Shown here in pieces: positions 25,175-34,012 of a stretch of 64,000 nucleotides of DNA. Made by a program: the position numbers and the translations under genes. Every line of letters starts with the position of its first letter. Positions within the stretch are counted from its first letter, which is position 1. The notes under the pieces are model-generated. The model was not told the DNA's origin, ran no database searches, and was given only the letters and a program-made list of their open reading frames with translations. The stretch spans positions 186,001 through 250,000 of the forward strand of contig NZ_JAHLPT010000002.1 in assembly GCF_018918025.1 (NCBI RefSeq), given 5' to 3'. This stretch comes from Oscillibacter sp. MSJ-31. GTDB taxonomy: Bacteria; Bacillota; Clostridia; Oscillospirales; Oscillospiraceae.

Positions 25175-25214
25175 CAAAAAAGCCGGGCACCTGCAAAAGC
25201 AGGCACTCGGCTTA
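25175..25214 (-). terminator. intrinsic terminator
   Basis: AGCCGAGTGCCTGC / GCAGGTGCCCGGCT on the minus strand with loop TTTT, then TTTTTT. Second in a tandem pair. Confidence 0.8.
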
Positions 25215-25243
25215 TAAGCTCCCGGTATTGGCAGGAGCGGGTA

Positions 25244-25276
25244 TAAAAAAAGCCCCTCGGACGATGTCCGAGAGGC
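25244..25276 (-). terminator. intrinsic terminator of polymerase operon
   Basis: GCCTCTCGGAC / GTCCGAGGGGC on the minus strand around ATC, then TTTTTTT. The 120 bp between this and the stop at 25398 hold no gene. Confidence 0.85.
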
Positions 25277-25397
25277 AATACGTGCTCCAGCATAACCTAT
25301 TATAGAGGGTCATCCTCTATGTTACAATTTCGCTCATCTCCATTCTATATCCCGATTATCTATCAAACGCTCTTTCACATATACTTACCCTTATCTA

Positions 25398-25955
25398 TCA
25401 AGAGACTCTCACTTTACTCTCACTTTTACTCTCTTCCGCAGTCAATCTCTGCTCCGTGATAATCAAATCGGGGATTACTACGCACCAGAGATTGGCGGCG
25501 TAGATTTTGATAGCTGCCTTTATGTGCCGATAATATGTAGATGACGAGATTCCAAGAGATAGGAAGGCATCCTCATTCGTTTTGCAATACGCATCGAAAT
25601 ACCTTGTACGCAAAATATCAAAGTAAATGCCGCCATGGTGGGGATCTGCCTTTACCAACAGCAGCGCCTCTTCCATCACTTCCAGCAGTTGCATGGAGTG
25701 GCCCATCTCAGATAGACGATCCGCAATGCGTTTTCGGTCGGTATCCCGATCATAGTCGATGGCCAAATTGATAAAGTCCGACACAGACTGCCTACGGTTC
25801 TCAAAGCACTCTTCTTCCATCTCATAGATGTTATGCCCGGCACGGCGAAGAGTCGGTACGTAAAGATTCAGAAGCGCCATCGTTTTCTCAATATCTTCTT
25901 TTGTAATCGTGCTGGTGATGTCAAGTTTTTCGAGATAATTCTGAAATTTACTCAT
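25398..25955 (-). CDS. phage-type regulator, ArpU/RinA-like
   Basis: Start at the ATG behind GGAAAGGAG. 185 residues, helical, with a C-terminal sigma-like HTH (DAFLSLGISSSTYYRHIKAA). Size and HTH position are like phage late-gene activators of the ArpU/RinA group, which is a tentative call. Third gene of the DinB-like polymerase operon, 25 bp after the S24-like gene. Confidence 0.55.
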   Translation of the reverse strand: MSKFQNYLEKLDITSTITKEDIEKTMALLNLYVPTLRRAGHNIYEMEEECFENRRQSVSDFINLAIDYDRDTDRKRIADRLSEMGHSMQLLEVMEEALLLVKADPHHGGIYFDILRTRYFDAYCKTNEDAFLSLGISSSTYYRHIKAAIKIYAANLWCVVIPDLIITEQRLTAEESKSESKVRVS

Positions 25956-25980
25956 TGGTACTCCTTTCCACCCAGTTCCT

Positions 25981-26325
25981 TCAGTGATAGAAATTGAAAG
26001 AGCACAGGATTTTCGAATGAATCGCAGATGCGTCATGGAGAATGCGCTTCTCTCCATCAGCTTTTATTGCCAGATCAGTGCGGTACTGATAAATAGCAAG
26101 ACGTTTTTTCTCTTGCACCATTACGAGGTCTCCATCTTCTACTTCCACATCTCCGCAGCAAAGCAAAATGCTGCCGTTGGAAATACCGTATTCTAAATAT
26201 CGGCATCCCTTAGCGACAATACAAAAGCATTTCCTTTCATCAATTCCTTCAAAGCCGCTGATATGAACATGGTCATTATGGATGCTGAGCCAGTGAGCAA
26301 CATTTATACTCATTTCGGGTAGCAA
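25981..26325 (-). CDS. UmuD/LexA-like (S24 fold) protein, probably not a protease
   Basis: The TTG start at 26325 has AGGAGG 9 bases upstream; no ATG fits as well. 114 residues. YGISNGSILLCCGDVEVEDG then DLVMVQEKKRLAIYQYR matches the beta-fold of LexA/UmuD C-terminal domains. The usual catalytic GDSM serine is replaced by CRYL, so self-cleavage is unlikely. It follows the Y-family polymerase by 16 bp, the place a UmuD-type partner would take, so it may mimic processed UmuD'. Confidence 0.6.
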   Translation of the reverse strand: MLPEMSINVAHWLSIHNDHVHISGFEGIDERKCFCIVAKGCRYLEYGISNGSILLCCGDVEVEDGDLVMVQEKKRLAIYQYRTDLAIKADGEKRILHDASAIHSKILCSFNFYH

Positions 26326-26341
26326 TGTAATTCGCCTCCTA

Positions 26342-27586
26342 TTAGTGATACATGATTGATGGCATTTTGTACTCAATTTCCCGATGCGTTGGAATTTTCA
26401 GTCCGGTTGTGAGCGATGCAAAGTTAATCGACTTTAGTCCAAAGCGCCGGCGGATTTCATCGACGGTGCGTTCAATCGCAATGCGACGATCATCTTTCGC
26501 ATAGTCTGACCAAAGATCCAACTGTACCGGAGCATTTGCCGGCACGAGGTCAATTGCGCTGATGGTCAGAGATCGGATATTGCTATTCCATGCATATCTC
26601 CTGCAAAAGAGGTCATAACCAGCCCTAGCAATGGCGGTATAACTTTGCGTTGGAATGTCCAGCTTGCACTGATACCCCCAATGTGCAAGGGAATTATCCC
26701 TTACGGCAATTCGTACCCCTTTTGCTGAGAGATTTTTCTTACGGAGTTTCTGCCCGACTTCCTGAGCTAACTCCTGCAGTACGTGGAATACTTCTTCTTG
26801 ATTCAAAAGATCTTCCGTACAGGTAATTCCATGTCCGATGCTCTTAATAGGCGGCTCATAATCACACGGCATCACCCGCGAATTGTCCAACCCATTGGCA
26901 TAAAGCCAGAGCTTGTCTCCATTGACTCCAAGGATTCTGGATAAGAAATCTCGCTCACATCCTGCAATATCTCCAATCGTATTAACTCCATAGCGTCTCA
27001 GCTTCTCTGTGGTAGCTCTTCCAACATACAGGAGATCTGATGCCGGCAGTGGCCAGATCTGACTGCGAAAGGAATCTGCAGTAATTTCAGTTACCGCATC
27101 CGGTTTCCGCATATCAGATCCGAGCTTTGCAAAGATCTTATTGAAACTGACGCCAATTGAAACGGTCAACCCCGTTTCATTCTTTACAGTCTCGCGAATC
27201 TCATGGGCCACTTCGCATGGTGTTTTTGACTTCAAGATCGGCGATCCGGTAAGCTCAATCCAGCTTTCATCAATGCCGAATGCCTCAACCTCCGGTGAGT
27301 AGCGAAGATAGATGGATCTGACCAGCTTTGAAAACTTAATGTACTGATCCATATGCGGCTGGACAATTGTGAGCTGCGGGCATTTTTGCTTTGCTTCCCA
27401 GATCACATCGCCGGTTTTGACCCCACACCTTTTCGCCAATTGGTTTTTTGCAAGAACGATCCCATGCCGCTCCTCTGTACTCCCGCATACTGCTATGTAT
27501 TTCCCTCGCAGCTCCGGATGCAACATACACTCAATGCTGGCATAGCAGTTGTTGAGGTCACTGTGCAGGACAACTCGATCACCCAT
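26342..27586 (-). CDS. Y-family DNA polymerase (DinB/UmuC-like)
   Basis: 414 residues from the ATG behind AGGAGG. Catalytic motifs are LHSDLNNCYASIE and EAFGIDESWIELTG, with GVSFNKIFAKLGSDMRKPDA in the palm and helix-hairpin-helix-like thumb (LRRYGVNTIGDIAG). Such enzymes copy damaged DNA with low fidelity. It is transcribed from a promoter whose -35 repeats the motif of the divergent Xre promoter. Confidence 0.92.
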   Translation of the reverse strand: MGDRVVLHSDLNNCYASIECMLHPELRGKYIAVCGSTEERHGIVLAKNQLAKRCGVKTGDVIWEAKQKCPQLTIVQPHMDQYIKFSKLVRSIYLRYSPEVEAFGIDESWIELTGSPILKSKTPCEVAHEIRETVKNETGLTVSIGVSFNKIFAKLGSDMRKPDAVTEITADSFRSQIWPLPASDLLYVGRATTEKLRRYGVNTIGDIAGCERDFLSRILGVNGDKLWLYANGLDNSRVMPCDYEPPIKSIGHGITCTEDLLNQEEVFHVLQELAQEVGQKLRKKNLSAKGVRIAVRDNSLAHWGYQCKLDIPTQSYTAIARAGYDLFCRRYAWNSNIRSLTISAIDLVPANAPVQLDLWSDYAKDDRRIAIERTVDEIRRRFGLKSINFASLTTGLKIPTHREIEYKMPSIMYH

Positions 27587-27621
27587 ACGCCTTCTGCCTC
27601 CTGTCATAGAATTTCAGAAAA

Positions 27622-27765
27622 GTTCCCATCAGTTCCTTAAAGTTCTATTGACAAGTTCCAGTTTTGGAAATATAATGATTTCAAAAGTTCCCATTCGTTC
27701 CATCAAGTTCTATTAAGTTCTAAAACTAAAATAGCAGGTCAGCACCACACTTGTCAATAGAACTT
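27622..27765. promoter_or_regulatory. divergent promoters with 10-bp phased GTTC operators
   Basis: GTTC(C/T) starts at 27622, 27632, 27642, 27655 and again at 27687, 27697, 27707, 27717, so most copies are exactly one helical turn apart. A consensus plus-strand promoter TTGACA-17-TATAAT (27648-27676) lies between the groups. On the minus strand TTGACA-18-TATTTT serves the polymerase. A 16-bp inverted repeat AAGTTCTATTGACAAG (27640-27655 and 27750-27765) spans both -35 boxes. Probably bound by the Xre protein encoded at 27805. Confidence 0.8.
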
Positions 27766-27804
27766 TTGAAAAGTTAGGCGCTGAGCTGCAGAAAGAGGCA
27801 CACT

Positions 27805-28245
27805 ATGAAAACGACTGCAGAGAAGATCAGAGAAGGCCGTATTCGCCTTAATCTGAAGCAGCAGGAATTGGCTGATAAAATTGGCGTCAGCCTCCGAACC
27901 ATTACGAAATACGAAAAGCAAGGGGTTATGCCTCGCGGTCTCAATCTCCACAAGCTCGCTGAAGTTTTGGGCGTTTCTGAAGTCTATTTGGCCAATGACG
28001 AAATCGAAGACCCCTCCTATGGCCTTGAGGCAGCACCCTATGTTGAGAGTGCCCGAGAAACCTACGGTAAGAAAGGCGCTGATGACATTAATCGTCTTTT
28101 GGTTGAGACACAGGCTCTATTTGCAGGTGGCGAAGTTCCTGAGGAAGACAAGGATCTCTTCTTCCAGGCCATCACTGAAGCGTACATTACCAACAAGAAG
28201 CGTGCAAGTGAGTTGTTTACGCGAAAGGATTTCAAGAAGGATTGA
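27805..28245 (+). CDS. ImmR-like Xre repressor
   Basis: 146 residues, N-terminal HTH_3 (KIREGRIRLNLKQQELADKI, then GVSLRTITKYEKQGVMPRG) and an acidic helical C-terminus. Ribosome site AGAAAGAGG. With the following ImmA/IrrE metallopeptidase it forms the ImmR-ImmA pair that many ICEs and phages use to release repression after DNA damage. The phased GTTC sites next to it are its likely operators. Confidence 0.85.
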   Translation: MKTTAEKIREGRIRLNLKQQELADKIGVSLRTITKYEKQGVMPRGLNLHKLAEVLGVSEVYLANDEIEDPSYGLEAAPYVESARETYGKKGADDINRLLVETQALFAGGEVPEEDKDLFFQAITEAYITNKKRASELFTRKDFKKD

Positions 28246-28350
28246 TCATTACATTGAAGAATTCCACCTGTTGTACGGTTTATGGTACTCCTTCTCTGTT
28301 ATTCTTAGGCTGCACAATAGGATCAACCTGTCTTGAAAGAGGTGAGTGAT

Positions 28351-28890
28351 TTGCTGGCGACTTTAATTAAACAAGAAGCAAATCGTTTGAAAATTAAATA
28401 CCAGACAGACAATCCGTATGAAATCTGTAAGGCAATGAACATCCAAGTCATGGCACGGCCAATGGGCAAAAACCCTCTGTCTTGCAAAGGTTTCTTTATG
28501 GTGAATTCCCGCTGCAAACTTATCATGCTTAACAGTGATTTACCTGAAGAAATCCAGCGAATTATCCTCGTGCACGAGTTAGGTCACGCCTCGCTTCATA
28601 GTAGTTCTACGCTAAGTGCTTTCCATGACTTCGCTTATTTTGACAACACCGGCCGCATGGAATATGAAGCCAACATCTTTGCCGCAGAGTTTCTTCTGGA
28701 AGACGCTGAGGTTATCGCCGCCTTGGAAGAAGGAGAAGATTTCTTCCATGCCGCAAACTATCTGCAGGTACCTCCGGAGTTGCTTGACTTCAAGCTGCGG
28801 ATTCTGCAGCGGCAGGGCGTGGAAATCAACGCACCTTATATTGCTCAAAGCAATTTCCTGCGGCGCAATCTCAGCAAACCCTTGAGTTGA
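28351..28890 (+). CDS. ImmA/IrrE-type metallopeptidase
   Basis: The TTG at 28351 is chosen (GAGGTG 6 bases upstream). 179 residues. The zinc site IILVHELGHASLH is intact and a third ligand is likely in EYEANIFAAEFLL, both ImmA hallmarks. These proteases cut a cognate Xre repressor, here most likely the one encoded 105 bp upstream. Expected result: induction of the polymerase operon and perhaps of excision genes. Confidence 0.9.
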   Translation: MLATLIKQEANRLKIKYQTDNPYEICKAMNIQVMARPMGKNPLSCKGFFMVNSRCKLIMLNSDLPEEIQRIILVHELGHASLHSSSTLSAFHDFAYFDNTGRMEYEANIFAAEFLLEDAEVIAALEEGEDFFHAANYLQVPPELLDFKLRILQRQGVEINAPYIAQSNFLRRNLSKPLS

Positions 28891-28897
28891 TGTACTT

Positions 28898-29188
28898 ATG
28901 TTACCGGGAATTGCTTATAAAGCCTATGTCGCCGTTGAAGTTGAGCACACGATCGACGGCGAAATGCACCCGCGATCAATCACGTGGGAAGATGGATGCC
29001 ATTATCAGATTGATCGTGTAAAAGACATTCGCCCCAGCTACGCAGCAAAAGCCGGTGGCCAGGGCGATCGATATACTATTCTTGTCAATGGCATAGAAAC
29101 TTATTTGTTCTTTGAACGATCCACAAATCTTTCTGGCAATATCATCGGCCGCTGGTTTGTGGAACGACGAGTTCCAATTGAGGTATGA
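28898..29188 (+). CDS. unknown 96-residue protein after ImmA
   Basis: Starts 8 bp after the immA-like stop and overlaps the next gene by 4 bp (ATGA), so it is part of one operon. Beta-rich (DRYTILVNGIETYLFFERST), ends GRWFVERRVPIEV. No family recognised. Confidence 0.6.
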   Translation: MLPGIAYKAYVAVEVEHTIDGEMHPRSITWEDGCHYQIDRVKDIRPSYAAKAGGQGDRYTILVNGIETYLFFERSTNLSGNIIGRWFVERRVPIEV

Positions 29189-30612
29189 GTATGGAAGTTT
29201 TACTGAATCTCGGCGTTGATGATAATGGCTATGAGTTTGCAACATCCATAAACGGTGCATTAAGGCAGGCTAACGCTAAACTCACTACTCTGAATGAGAC
29301 TATCGATTCCATCAAAGAACTAAAGCCATATTGTGATAAGCTGGATTATATTCTAGCCGCAAGTTCCGGAGCATTATGCGGCGTACTTGACATATTTTTG
29401 ATTGGTAAACCCGGCGAATCTCCTTTCGGCGATATTACTGACAAGTGGTTTGAAGACCGGACGAAGGATTTTGCCAGATTTTGCCATCCTAACGCCAAAT
29501 CTTTCGACAGTTTAGAATCAGCACTGCGCTTTTTGGAAAGTCGTTTTGATGTTCCTTATGACCAGACAGGTCTCGGAGATGCCGGCAGCCTCATTTTTGA
29601 TCTAACCGCAAAGAATCACCACTTCAAATCACTTGCTCATAATCCAAGCCTATTGGGTCTCTTCTTTTCCATTCTGGACCAGTTCGACAATACTTCTCAT
29701 TTTGTAACAGACGGGGAGCTAATTAGACTGGAGAAAGCAGACGAAGCGTGGAAGCTGCATGGGAATAATCCTCCCGCCAAGCTGTTCTGTGGCTTTGTTA
29801 ACTGGTTTGGCCATCTCATGTCGGATGTTTCCGGCTCTCAATCAAGCGCCAAAGGCGGGAAACGCGGGATGGGAATTCCTTCCCCACTATGGACTTGGAC
29901 TAACGACATGATCGCCATGAAAGCATCGTTAAAACTCACTGTGACGGATGCGGATATGGCGATGAATGAACTGGCTCTGAATATCTTTAAGCAAGGATAC
30001 GATTCGCGATTCCAGACCGCACAGGCTATCCCTGTCTTCATAAATGAATTGCTTGTTCGCTTCATCTATGCAACCAGGCGTCTGTTCAAATACTACCTTG
30101 AAACGCCTAAACCGGAACGTTCCTTCGCTCTTATGTGGAAGACTTGCGAACCCTTTTCAAACCCCTCAGTCAAACGAATGCTGACCGTAGCACATGGGAC
30201 ATTCTGTTTAGTTGACGTAGGAGCCGCAACAGGTCAAGCCTTCATTGAAGGAGCAGGAGCCTTCAATGCTGTTGAATTCTTCTTATGTCTCAATATCGTA
30301 GGAGTTGGCCGATTAGCTATTTCCTTGTATGGTGAGGCGGCACGATTCATATCGTATGGCCGTGCAAAAAGCGCAGCCGATTTTGCCGCAAAGGAAAAAG
30401 TGATCGTCACCAATTACTTAGAGGGTCTCAAAATTCTCTCTTATAAATACAATGACGCAACCCTCTTAACATTTATTGATGCCTTTGAAAACAGCGACGC
30501 GTATGCTAAGGCTTTTGAAAAATCTGTATCGTTAGCGGAGCTGCGTGATGTTCCCGAAAGTAAGATATTGAAGTCTAAGGCAGATATCGACAATTACTTC
30601 AGGAGACGATAA
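29185..30612 (+). CDS. unknown 475-residue protein with two hydrophobic segments
   Basis: Coupled to the preceding gene by a 4-bp overlap. An N-terminal helical region is followed by hydrophobic stretches near residue 55-72 (LAASSGALCGVLDIFLI) and near 365-385 (FFLCLNIVGVGRLAISLYG). No known domain seen. The downstream gene starts 2 bp later and is also membrane-like, so the two probably act together. Confidence 0.6.
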   Translation: MSMEVLLNLGVDDNGYEFATSINGALRQANAKLTTLNETIDSIKELKPYCDKLDYILAASSGALCGVLDIFLIGKPGESPFGDITDKWFEDRTKDFARFCHPNAKSFDSLESALRFLESRFDVPYDQTGLGDAGSLIFDLTAKNHHFKSLAHNPSLLGLFFSILDQFDNTSHFVTDGELIRLEKADEAWKLHGNNPPAKLFCGFVNWFGHLMSDVSGSQSSAKGGKRGMGIPSPLWTWTNDMIAMKASLKLTVTDADMAMNELALNIFKQGYDSRFQTAQAIPVFINELLVRFIYATRRLFKYYLETPKPERSFALMWKTCEPFSNPSVKRMLTVAHGTFCLVDVGAATGQAFIEGAGAFNAVEFFLCLNIVGVGRLAISLYGEAARFISYGRAKSAADFAAKEKVIVTNYLEGLKILSYKYNDATLLTFIDAFENSDAYAKAFEKSVSLAELRDVPESKILKSKADIDNYFRRR

Positions 30613-30614
30613 TC

Positions 30615-31724
30615 ATGGTAAAGAAATTATCAAAGCTTGAGTTGGCGCAGGAGCACGCAGAAGCAGCGGTCAAGAAGGTCAATGAAAAAATCGACGAGCT
30701 GGGTCTCTGCACCAATTCCTTATACATTGCTCTAAATGACATGCAAGCTACGCTTGATCGAATTCGCAATGTGCCTGAAGAAGAACAGCTCAAATATGAA
30801 AATCTAAAAGCGATTAGAATAAGCTGGAAGCAACAGGCGGAGAACATCGAACTGGAATACAAAAAGGCGGAAATGAAATCTGCAGGGCAAGGTGCTGCTG
30901 GTGTAGGTGCCGGCGTTGCCGTTGCCGCCCTTGGCCCTACCGCAGCCATGGGTATTGCAACTACGTTTGGTGTTGCCTCTACCGGAACAGCCATCTCTGC
31001 ATTGAGCGGCGCTGCAGCCACAAATGCAGCATTGGCTTGGTTAGGCGGTGGCGCTCTCGCTGCCGGCGGTGGCGGTATGGCTGCCGGTAATGCGTTCTTA
31101 GCACTTGCCGGTCCCGTTGGCTGGGCAATTGCCGGTCTATCCATTGTTGCAAGTGGGTTAATGCTTTTCAAAACCAAAAGCGACAAGGAATTACTGGATA
31201 ATATATTCACCCTGATCAGCAACCGGGACACCAAATCTTACGAGCTCGCCATTGTTGAACTAAGTGAGCGCAGCGAACGAGTTAGGATGGAGGCATCAAT
31301 AATATCTTCTGCTACCAGAAAGATCCTCACATTTGGCACCAATTACGAGGAAATGACAGAAGCTCAACAATATTCGCTCGGTGCGGTTGTTAACCTCATG
31401 GAGGCTTCCACTGCACTTCTTGTTAATCCAATTCTGGGCCTTCAGCCAAAGTTTACGGAAGAAGATTTTGATAACGTCTGCGACGCAGAAGATGCCCTGA
31501 TTCGCGGGTATTACAAACGGCAAAAGAGCATGGTCATTTCTCTCGCAAATCTCCTCTACTGCATCCCCCTCGATGAAAAGGAAACCAAGCTCCTTGCCAA
31601 GTCCCTTCGACATAACAAGAAGTTCCTAGAATCCGTTGGTATGACAAAAAAGGAATTTGATGTTGGTGACATCAGCATGGTAAAACGGGCCCTCAGGCAT
31701 CGATACAAACTCAGAGCATACTAA
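30615..31724 (+). CDS. unknown protein with long Gly/Ala-rich hydrophobic core
   Basis: 369 residues. Residues 1-95 look like a coiled coil (LAQEHAEAAVKKVNEKIDEL). Residues about 97-195 are a Gly/Ala-rich, membrane-seeking stretch (GAGVAVAALGPTAAMGIATT, GGGALAAGGGGMAAG) ending in a hydrophobic helix. The C-terminal 170 residues are soluble and helical. The layout resembles pore-forming or membrane-inserting effectors, but this is only a shape resemblance. Confidence 0.55.
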   Translation: MVKKLSKLELAQEHAEAAVKKVNEKIDELGLCTNSLYIALNDMQATLDRIRNVPEEEQLKYENLKAIRISWKQQAENIELEYKKAEMKSAGQGAAGVGAGVAVAALGPTAAMGIATTFGVASTGTAISALSGAAATNAALAWLGGGALAAGGGGMAAGNAFLALAGPVGWAIAGLSIVASGLMLFKTKSDKELLDNIFTLISNRDTKSYELAIVELSERSERVRMEASIISSATRKILTFGTNYEEMTEAQQYSLGAVVNLMEASTALLVNPILGLQPKFTEEDFDNVCDAEDALIRGYYKRQKSMVISLANLLYCIPLDEKETKLLAKSLRHNKKFLESVGMTKKEFDVGDISMVKRALRHRYKLRAY

Positions 31725-31741
31725 TTGAATGCAACACCAAT

Positions 31742-31784
31742 GCGGAGAGTAGGATATATTTCTTCTACTCTCCGCGTTAATTCT
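31742..31784 (+). terminator. terminator of Xre/ImmA operon
   Basis: GCGGAGAGTAG / CTACTCTCCGC (31742-31775) followed by GTTAATTCTT. Confidence 0.75.
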
Positions 31785-31899
31785 TGTACCGTTAGAAAAA
31801 AGCATTGAAGTCAATTGATCATATCATGCACCCACTTGTGTAGTTTTGGGTGTCATAGAAGCACACTTTCAAAGATGATAAGCTGACCGTGTATTTATT

Positions 31900-32040
31900 A
31901 GAAGCAAATTCTCCTACGGGAGATTTCTAAGTAGTAATCCTGATGTGGCAACGCCCCCTCAGGTTTATACCGGCAGATCCCTGCCTCCCTAATTAAGCGC
32001 TTTGATTTGAGTAGTTCAAGTCAAGGTGCTCTTTTTTTGT
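31900..32040 (+). ncRNA. candidate structured leader or small RNA
   Basis: In the 370 bp without a gene, three stems follow one another: AAATTCTCC/GGGAGATTT near 31909, CCTGA/TCAGG near 31941, and a long imperfect stem (31993-32033) ending in CTCTTTTTTTG, which is terminator-like. It lies just before the replication module, so it may be an attenuating leader for 32096 or an independent RNA. I do not recognise a known family. 31785-31899 shows nothing clear. Confidence 0.4.
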
Positions 32041-32095
32041 TCAAATTCCGGATTCGGATTTGAAAATATCATTTTTTGAAAGGTGGAAAAACAAA

Positions 32096-33250
32096 ATGAC
32101 GGAAAGCAAAATCTTCGCAGACGATTTCAATTGCACATTTAAAGAACCAGATGATTTCCTGTGTTTTCTAAAAGAACGCAAGGAAAACAGCCGATGGATG
32201 GTAGCCCCCTCCAAAAGTCTCCAGTTTGAGTCCGTCGAAAAGGACAGCCAGTTTGGTAACCTGTACATGCAGCTTTATGAGCATAACGGGAAAGCAGAGA
32301 TTCTGGCTGACACGATGGAAAATACCAGCATTATGCTCAAGGTTCATGGAGAAGACTACCCCGTAAGATCCTGCGCATTGAAGACTATTCTGGAGCGAGC
32401 CCGAATCTCCGGTCACGCTCTGAATAAGGTTTCTACCGCAGTATTCACCCAGATCCTGAACTACTGTCTGGATGTGGCCTCCGGCGACAGTCTCATCAAG
32501 ATTGCCGACGAGAAAGTATCTGCAGTACATGGCGGCGATCCTAAGGATTACGCCATTCTGGAGATGTTGCCACTCTTCCAAAAAGTAAAGGACTATCTGG
32601 ATACGGAGTACCCTGGATGCCGCTTTCTGACTGCCAGCTTTGATCACTCGCTTGCTCTGGCAATCTGGAGCTTAGATGGTCAGTCTGATCAGCTGCTGGA
32701 TACCTATCGCAGAGAATTAACTGCAAAGGGGCTCAATAGCCGTATGGCCATCAAACCAGGCGTGCGGTTCATGACCTCTGATGTTGGTGTCAGTGGAGCC
32801 AATCTCTACCCAATTCTCCTAGTTGGCAGCACAAACAAGATCATTCCCTTGGGCTATCCCATTAAAACTGAGCATCGCAGCGGTGTGGATCTCGATTACT
32901 TTGAGGAACAGCTTGATCTGCTCTATGCGCGTTTTAAGGAAGCCATCGATCGGCAGGTAAAGCTTCTGCAGATTGAACTCCAGTATCCGTACACTACGAT
33001 GTTGGGCGTTCTCAAACGCATTGGAGCGCCGAAGAAAATCAGCTACGAAGCTTCAGATCTGTTTCTCGCGCAAGGCGGAGATAAGCCTTGCACGGCCTAT
33101 GAAGTCTATCTCGCCATGAGCGATGTTGTCTTCATGGCTCAGTGCGAAGGTGCCAACACCGGCCGCATTGCCCAGTTGGAGGAGATTGTCGCTCGCGCGT
33201 TGAATATCAACTGGCATGAGTATGATCGCCCCGGCGACTTCAAGTGGTGA
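32096..33250 (+). CDS. replication-module protein, distantly DUF932-like
   Basis: The ATG at 32096 follows AAAGGTGG. 384 residues. The central part (RSCALKTILERARISGHALN, later VSAVHGGDPKDYAILEM and FMTSDVGVSGANLYPILLVG) has the general layout of phage/plasmid DUF932 proteins. Function unknown. First gene of a long same-strand block of DNA-metabolism genes; it ends 5 bp before the methylase-like start. Confidence 0.5.
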   Translation: MTESKIFADDFNCTFKEPDDFLCFLKERKENSRWMVAPSKSLQFESVEKDSQFGNLYMQLYEHNGKAEILADTMENTSIMLKVHGEDYPVRSCALKTILERARISGHALNKVSTAVFTQILNYCLDVASGDSLIKIADEKVSAVHGGDPKDYAILEMLPLFQKVKDYLDTEYPGCRFLTASFDHSLALAIWSLDGQSDQLLDTYRRELTAKGLNSRMAIKPGVRFMTSDVGVSGANLYPILLVGSTNKIIPLGYPIKTEHRSGVDLDYFEEQLDLLYARFKEAIDRQVKLLQIELQYPYTTMLGVLKRIGAPKKISYEASDLFLAQGGDKPCTAYEVYLAMSDVVFMAQCEGANTGRIAQLEEIVARALNINWHEYDRPGDFKW

Positions 33251-33255
33251 TGACC

Positions 33256-34011
33256 ATGGCAAAAAAATCGATCCACACAAGCTGCCAAAGAGCCATCATC
33301 CAACTCTTAGAGAGCATCCAAGGAAAGTACAGTAAATGGGAGCTATGGCAGGATTTCATTATCATGTCAGCGGTAAGCATTGCAAATGCCGTCAACACTC
33401 TTCACCGCGAGCAACGTGAACAGCTATATCTGGATCGGGCGAAGAAGTATTCCGAGTCTGAATTAGGCGTTTTCGCACAAATGCTCAAGGAAGCGATCGA
33501 AGAGATTGAACGGAATCCGGAACAAGATCTTCTCGGAGAACTCTTCATGGCGTTGGGACTATCAAATGAGTGGAAAGGGCAGTTTTTCACGCCCTATCAC
33601 ATCTGTCAGATGATGGCTGCCATAATGCTGAGTACCGACTCAAATGACGCTTTTGCAAAAAAGGGATGGTGCTCTGTCAATGATCCCGCCTGTGGTGCCG
33701 GTGCACTCCTAATTGCCTTCGCAAACGAGTGCCGGCGTAAAAGCATCAACTATCAAACTTCGGTGCTGTTCGTTGCCCAAGACATTGATTTTTTGGCAGG
33801 CTGTATGTGTTACATACAGCTAAGTCTCATGGGGTGTGCCGGGTATGTGGTTATCGACGATTCCATCAAGAATCCGGCACTGTGCTATGACAAGAATGGA
33901 CTCATTCCGAAGGATGAATCTAATGTCTGGTATACGCCAATGTACTTCAGAGACATCTGGGAACTACGGCGTCTATTCGCTCAACAAAATCTGATGACAA
34001 AGGAGTATTGA
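33256..34011 (+). CDS. N6-adenine methyltransferase-like protein without NPPY motif
   Basis: 251 residues. An N-terminal helical part like HsdM is followed by GQFFTPYHICQMMAA and motif I NDPACGAGALLIAFA (SAM binding), then VAQDIDFLAGCMCYIQLSLMG. The catalytic (D/N)PP(Y/F) motif is absent in the remaining about 60 residues. It is probably unable to methylate DNA and may bind SAM or DNA only, or be truncated. Confidence 0.72.
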   Translation: MAKKSIHTSCQRAIIQLLESIQGKYSKWELWQDFIIMSAVSIANAVNTLHREQREQLYLDRAKKYSESELGVFAQMLKEAIEEIERNPEQDLLGELFMALGLSNEWKGQFFTPYHICQMMAAIMLSTDSNDAFAKKGWCSVNDPACGAGALLIAFANECRRKSINYQTSVLFVAQDIDFLAGCMCYIQLSLMGCAGYVVIDDSIKNPALCYDKNGLIPKDESNVWYTPMYFRDIWELRRLFAQQNLMTKEY

Positions 34012-34012
34012 T

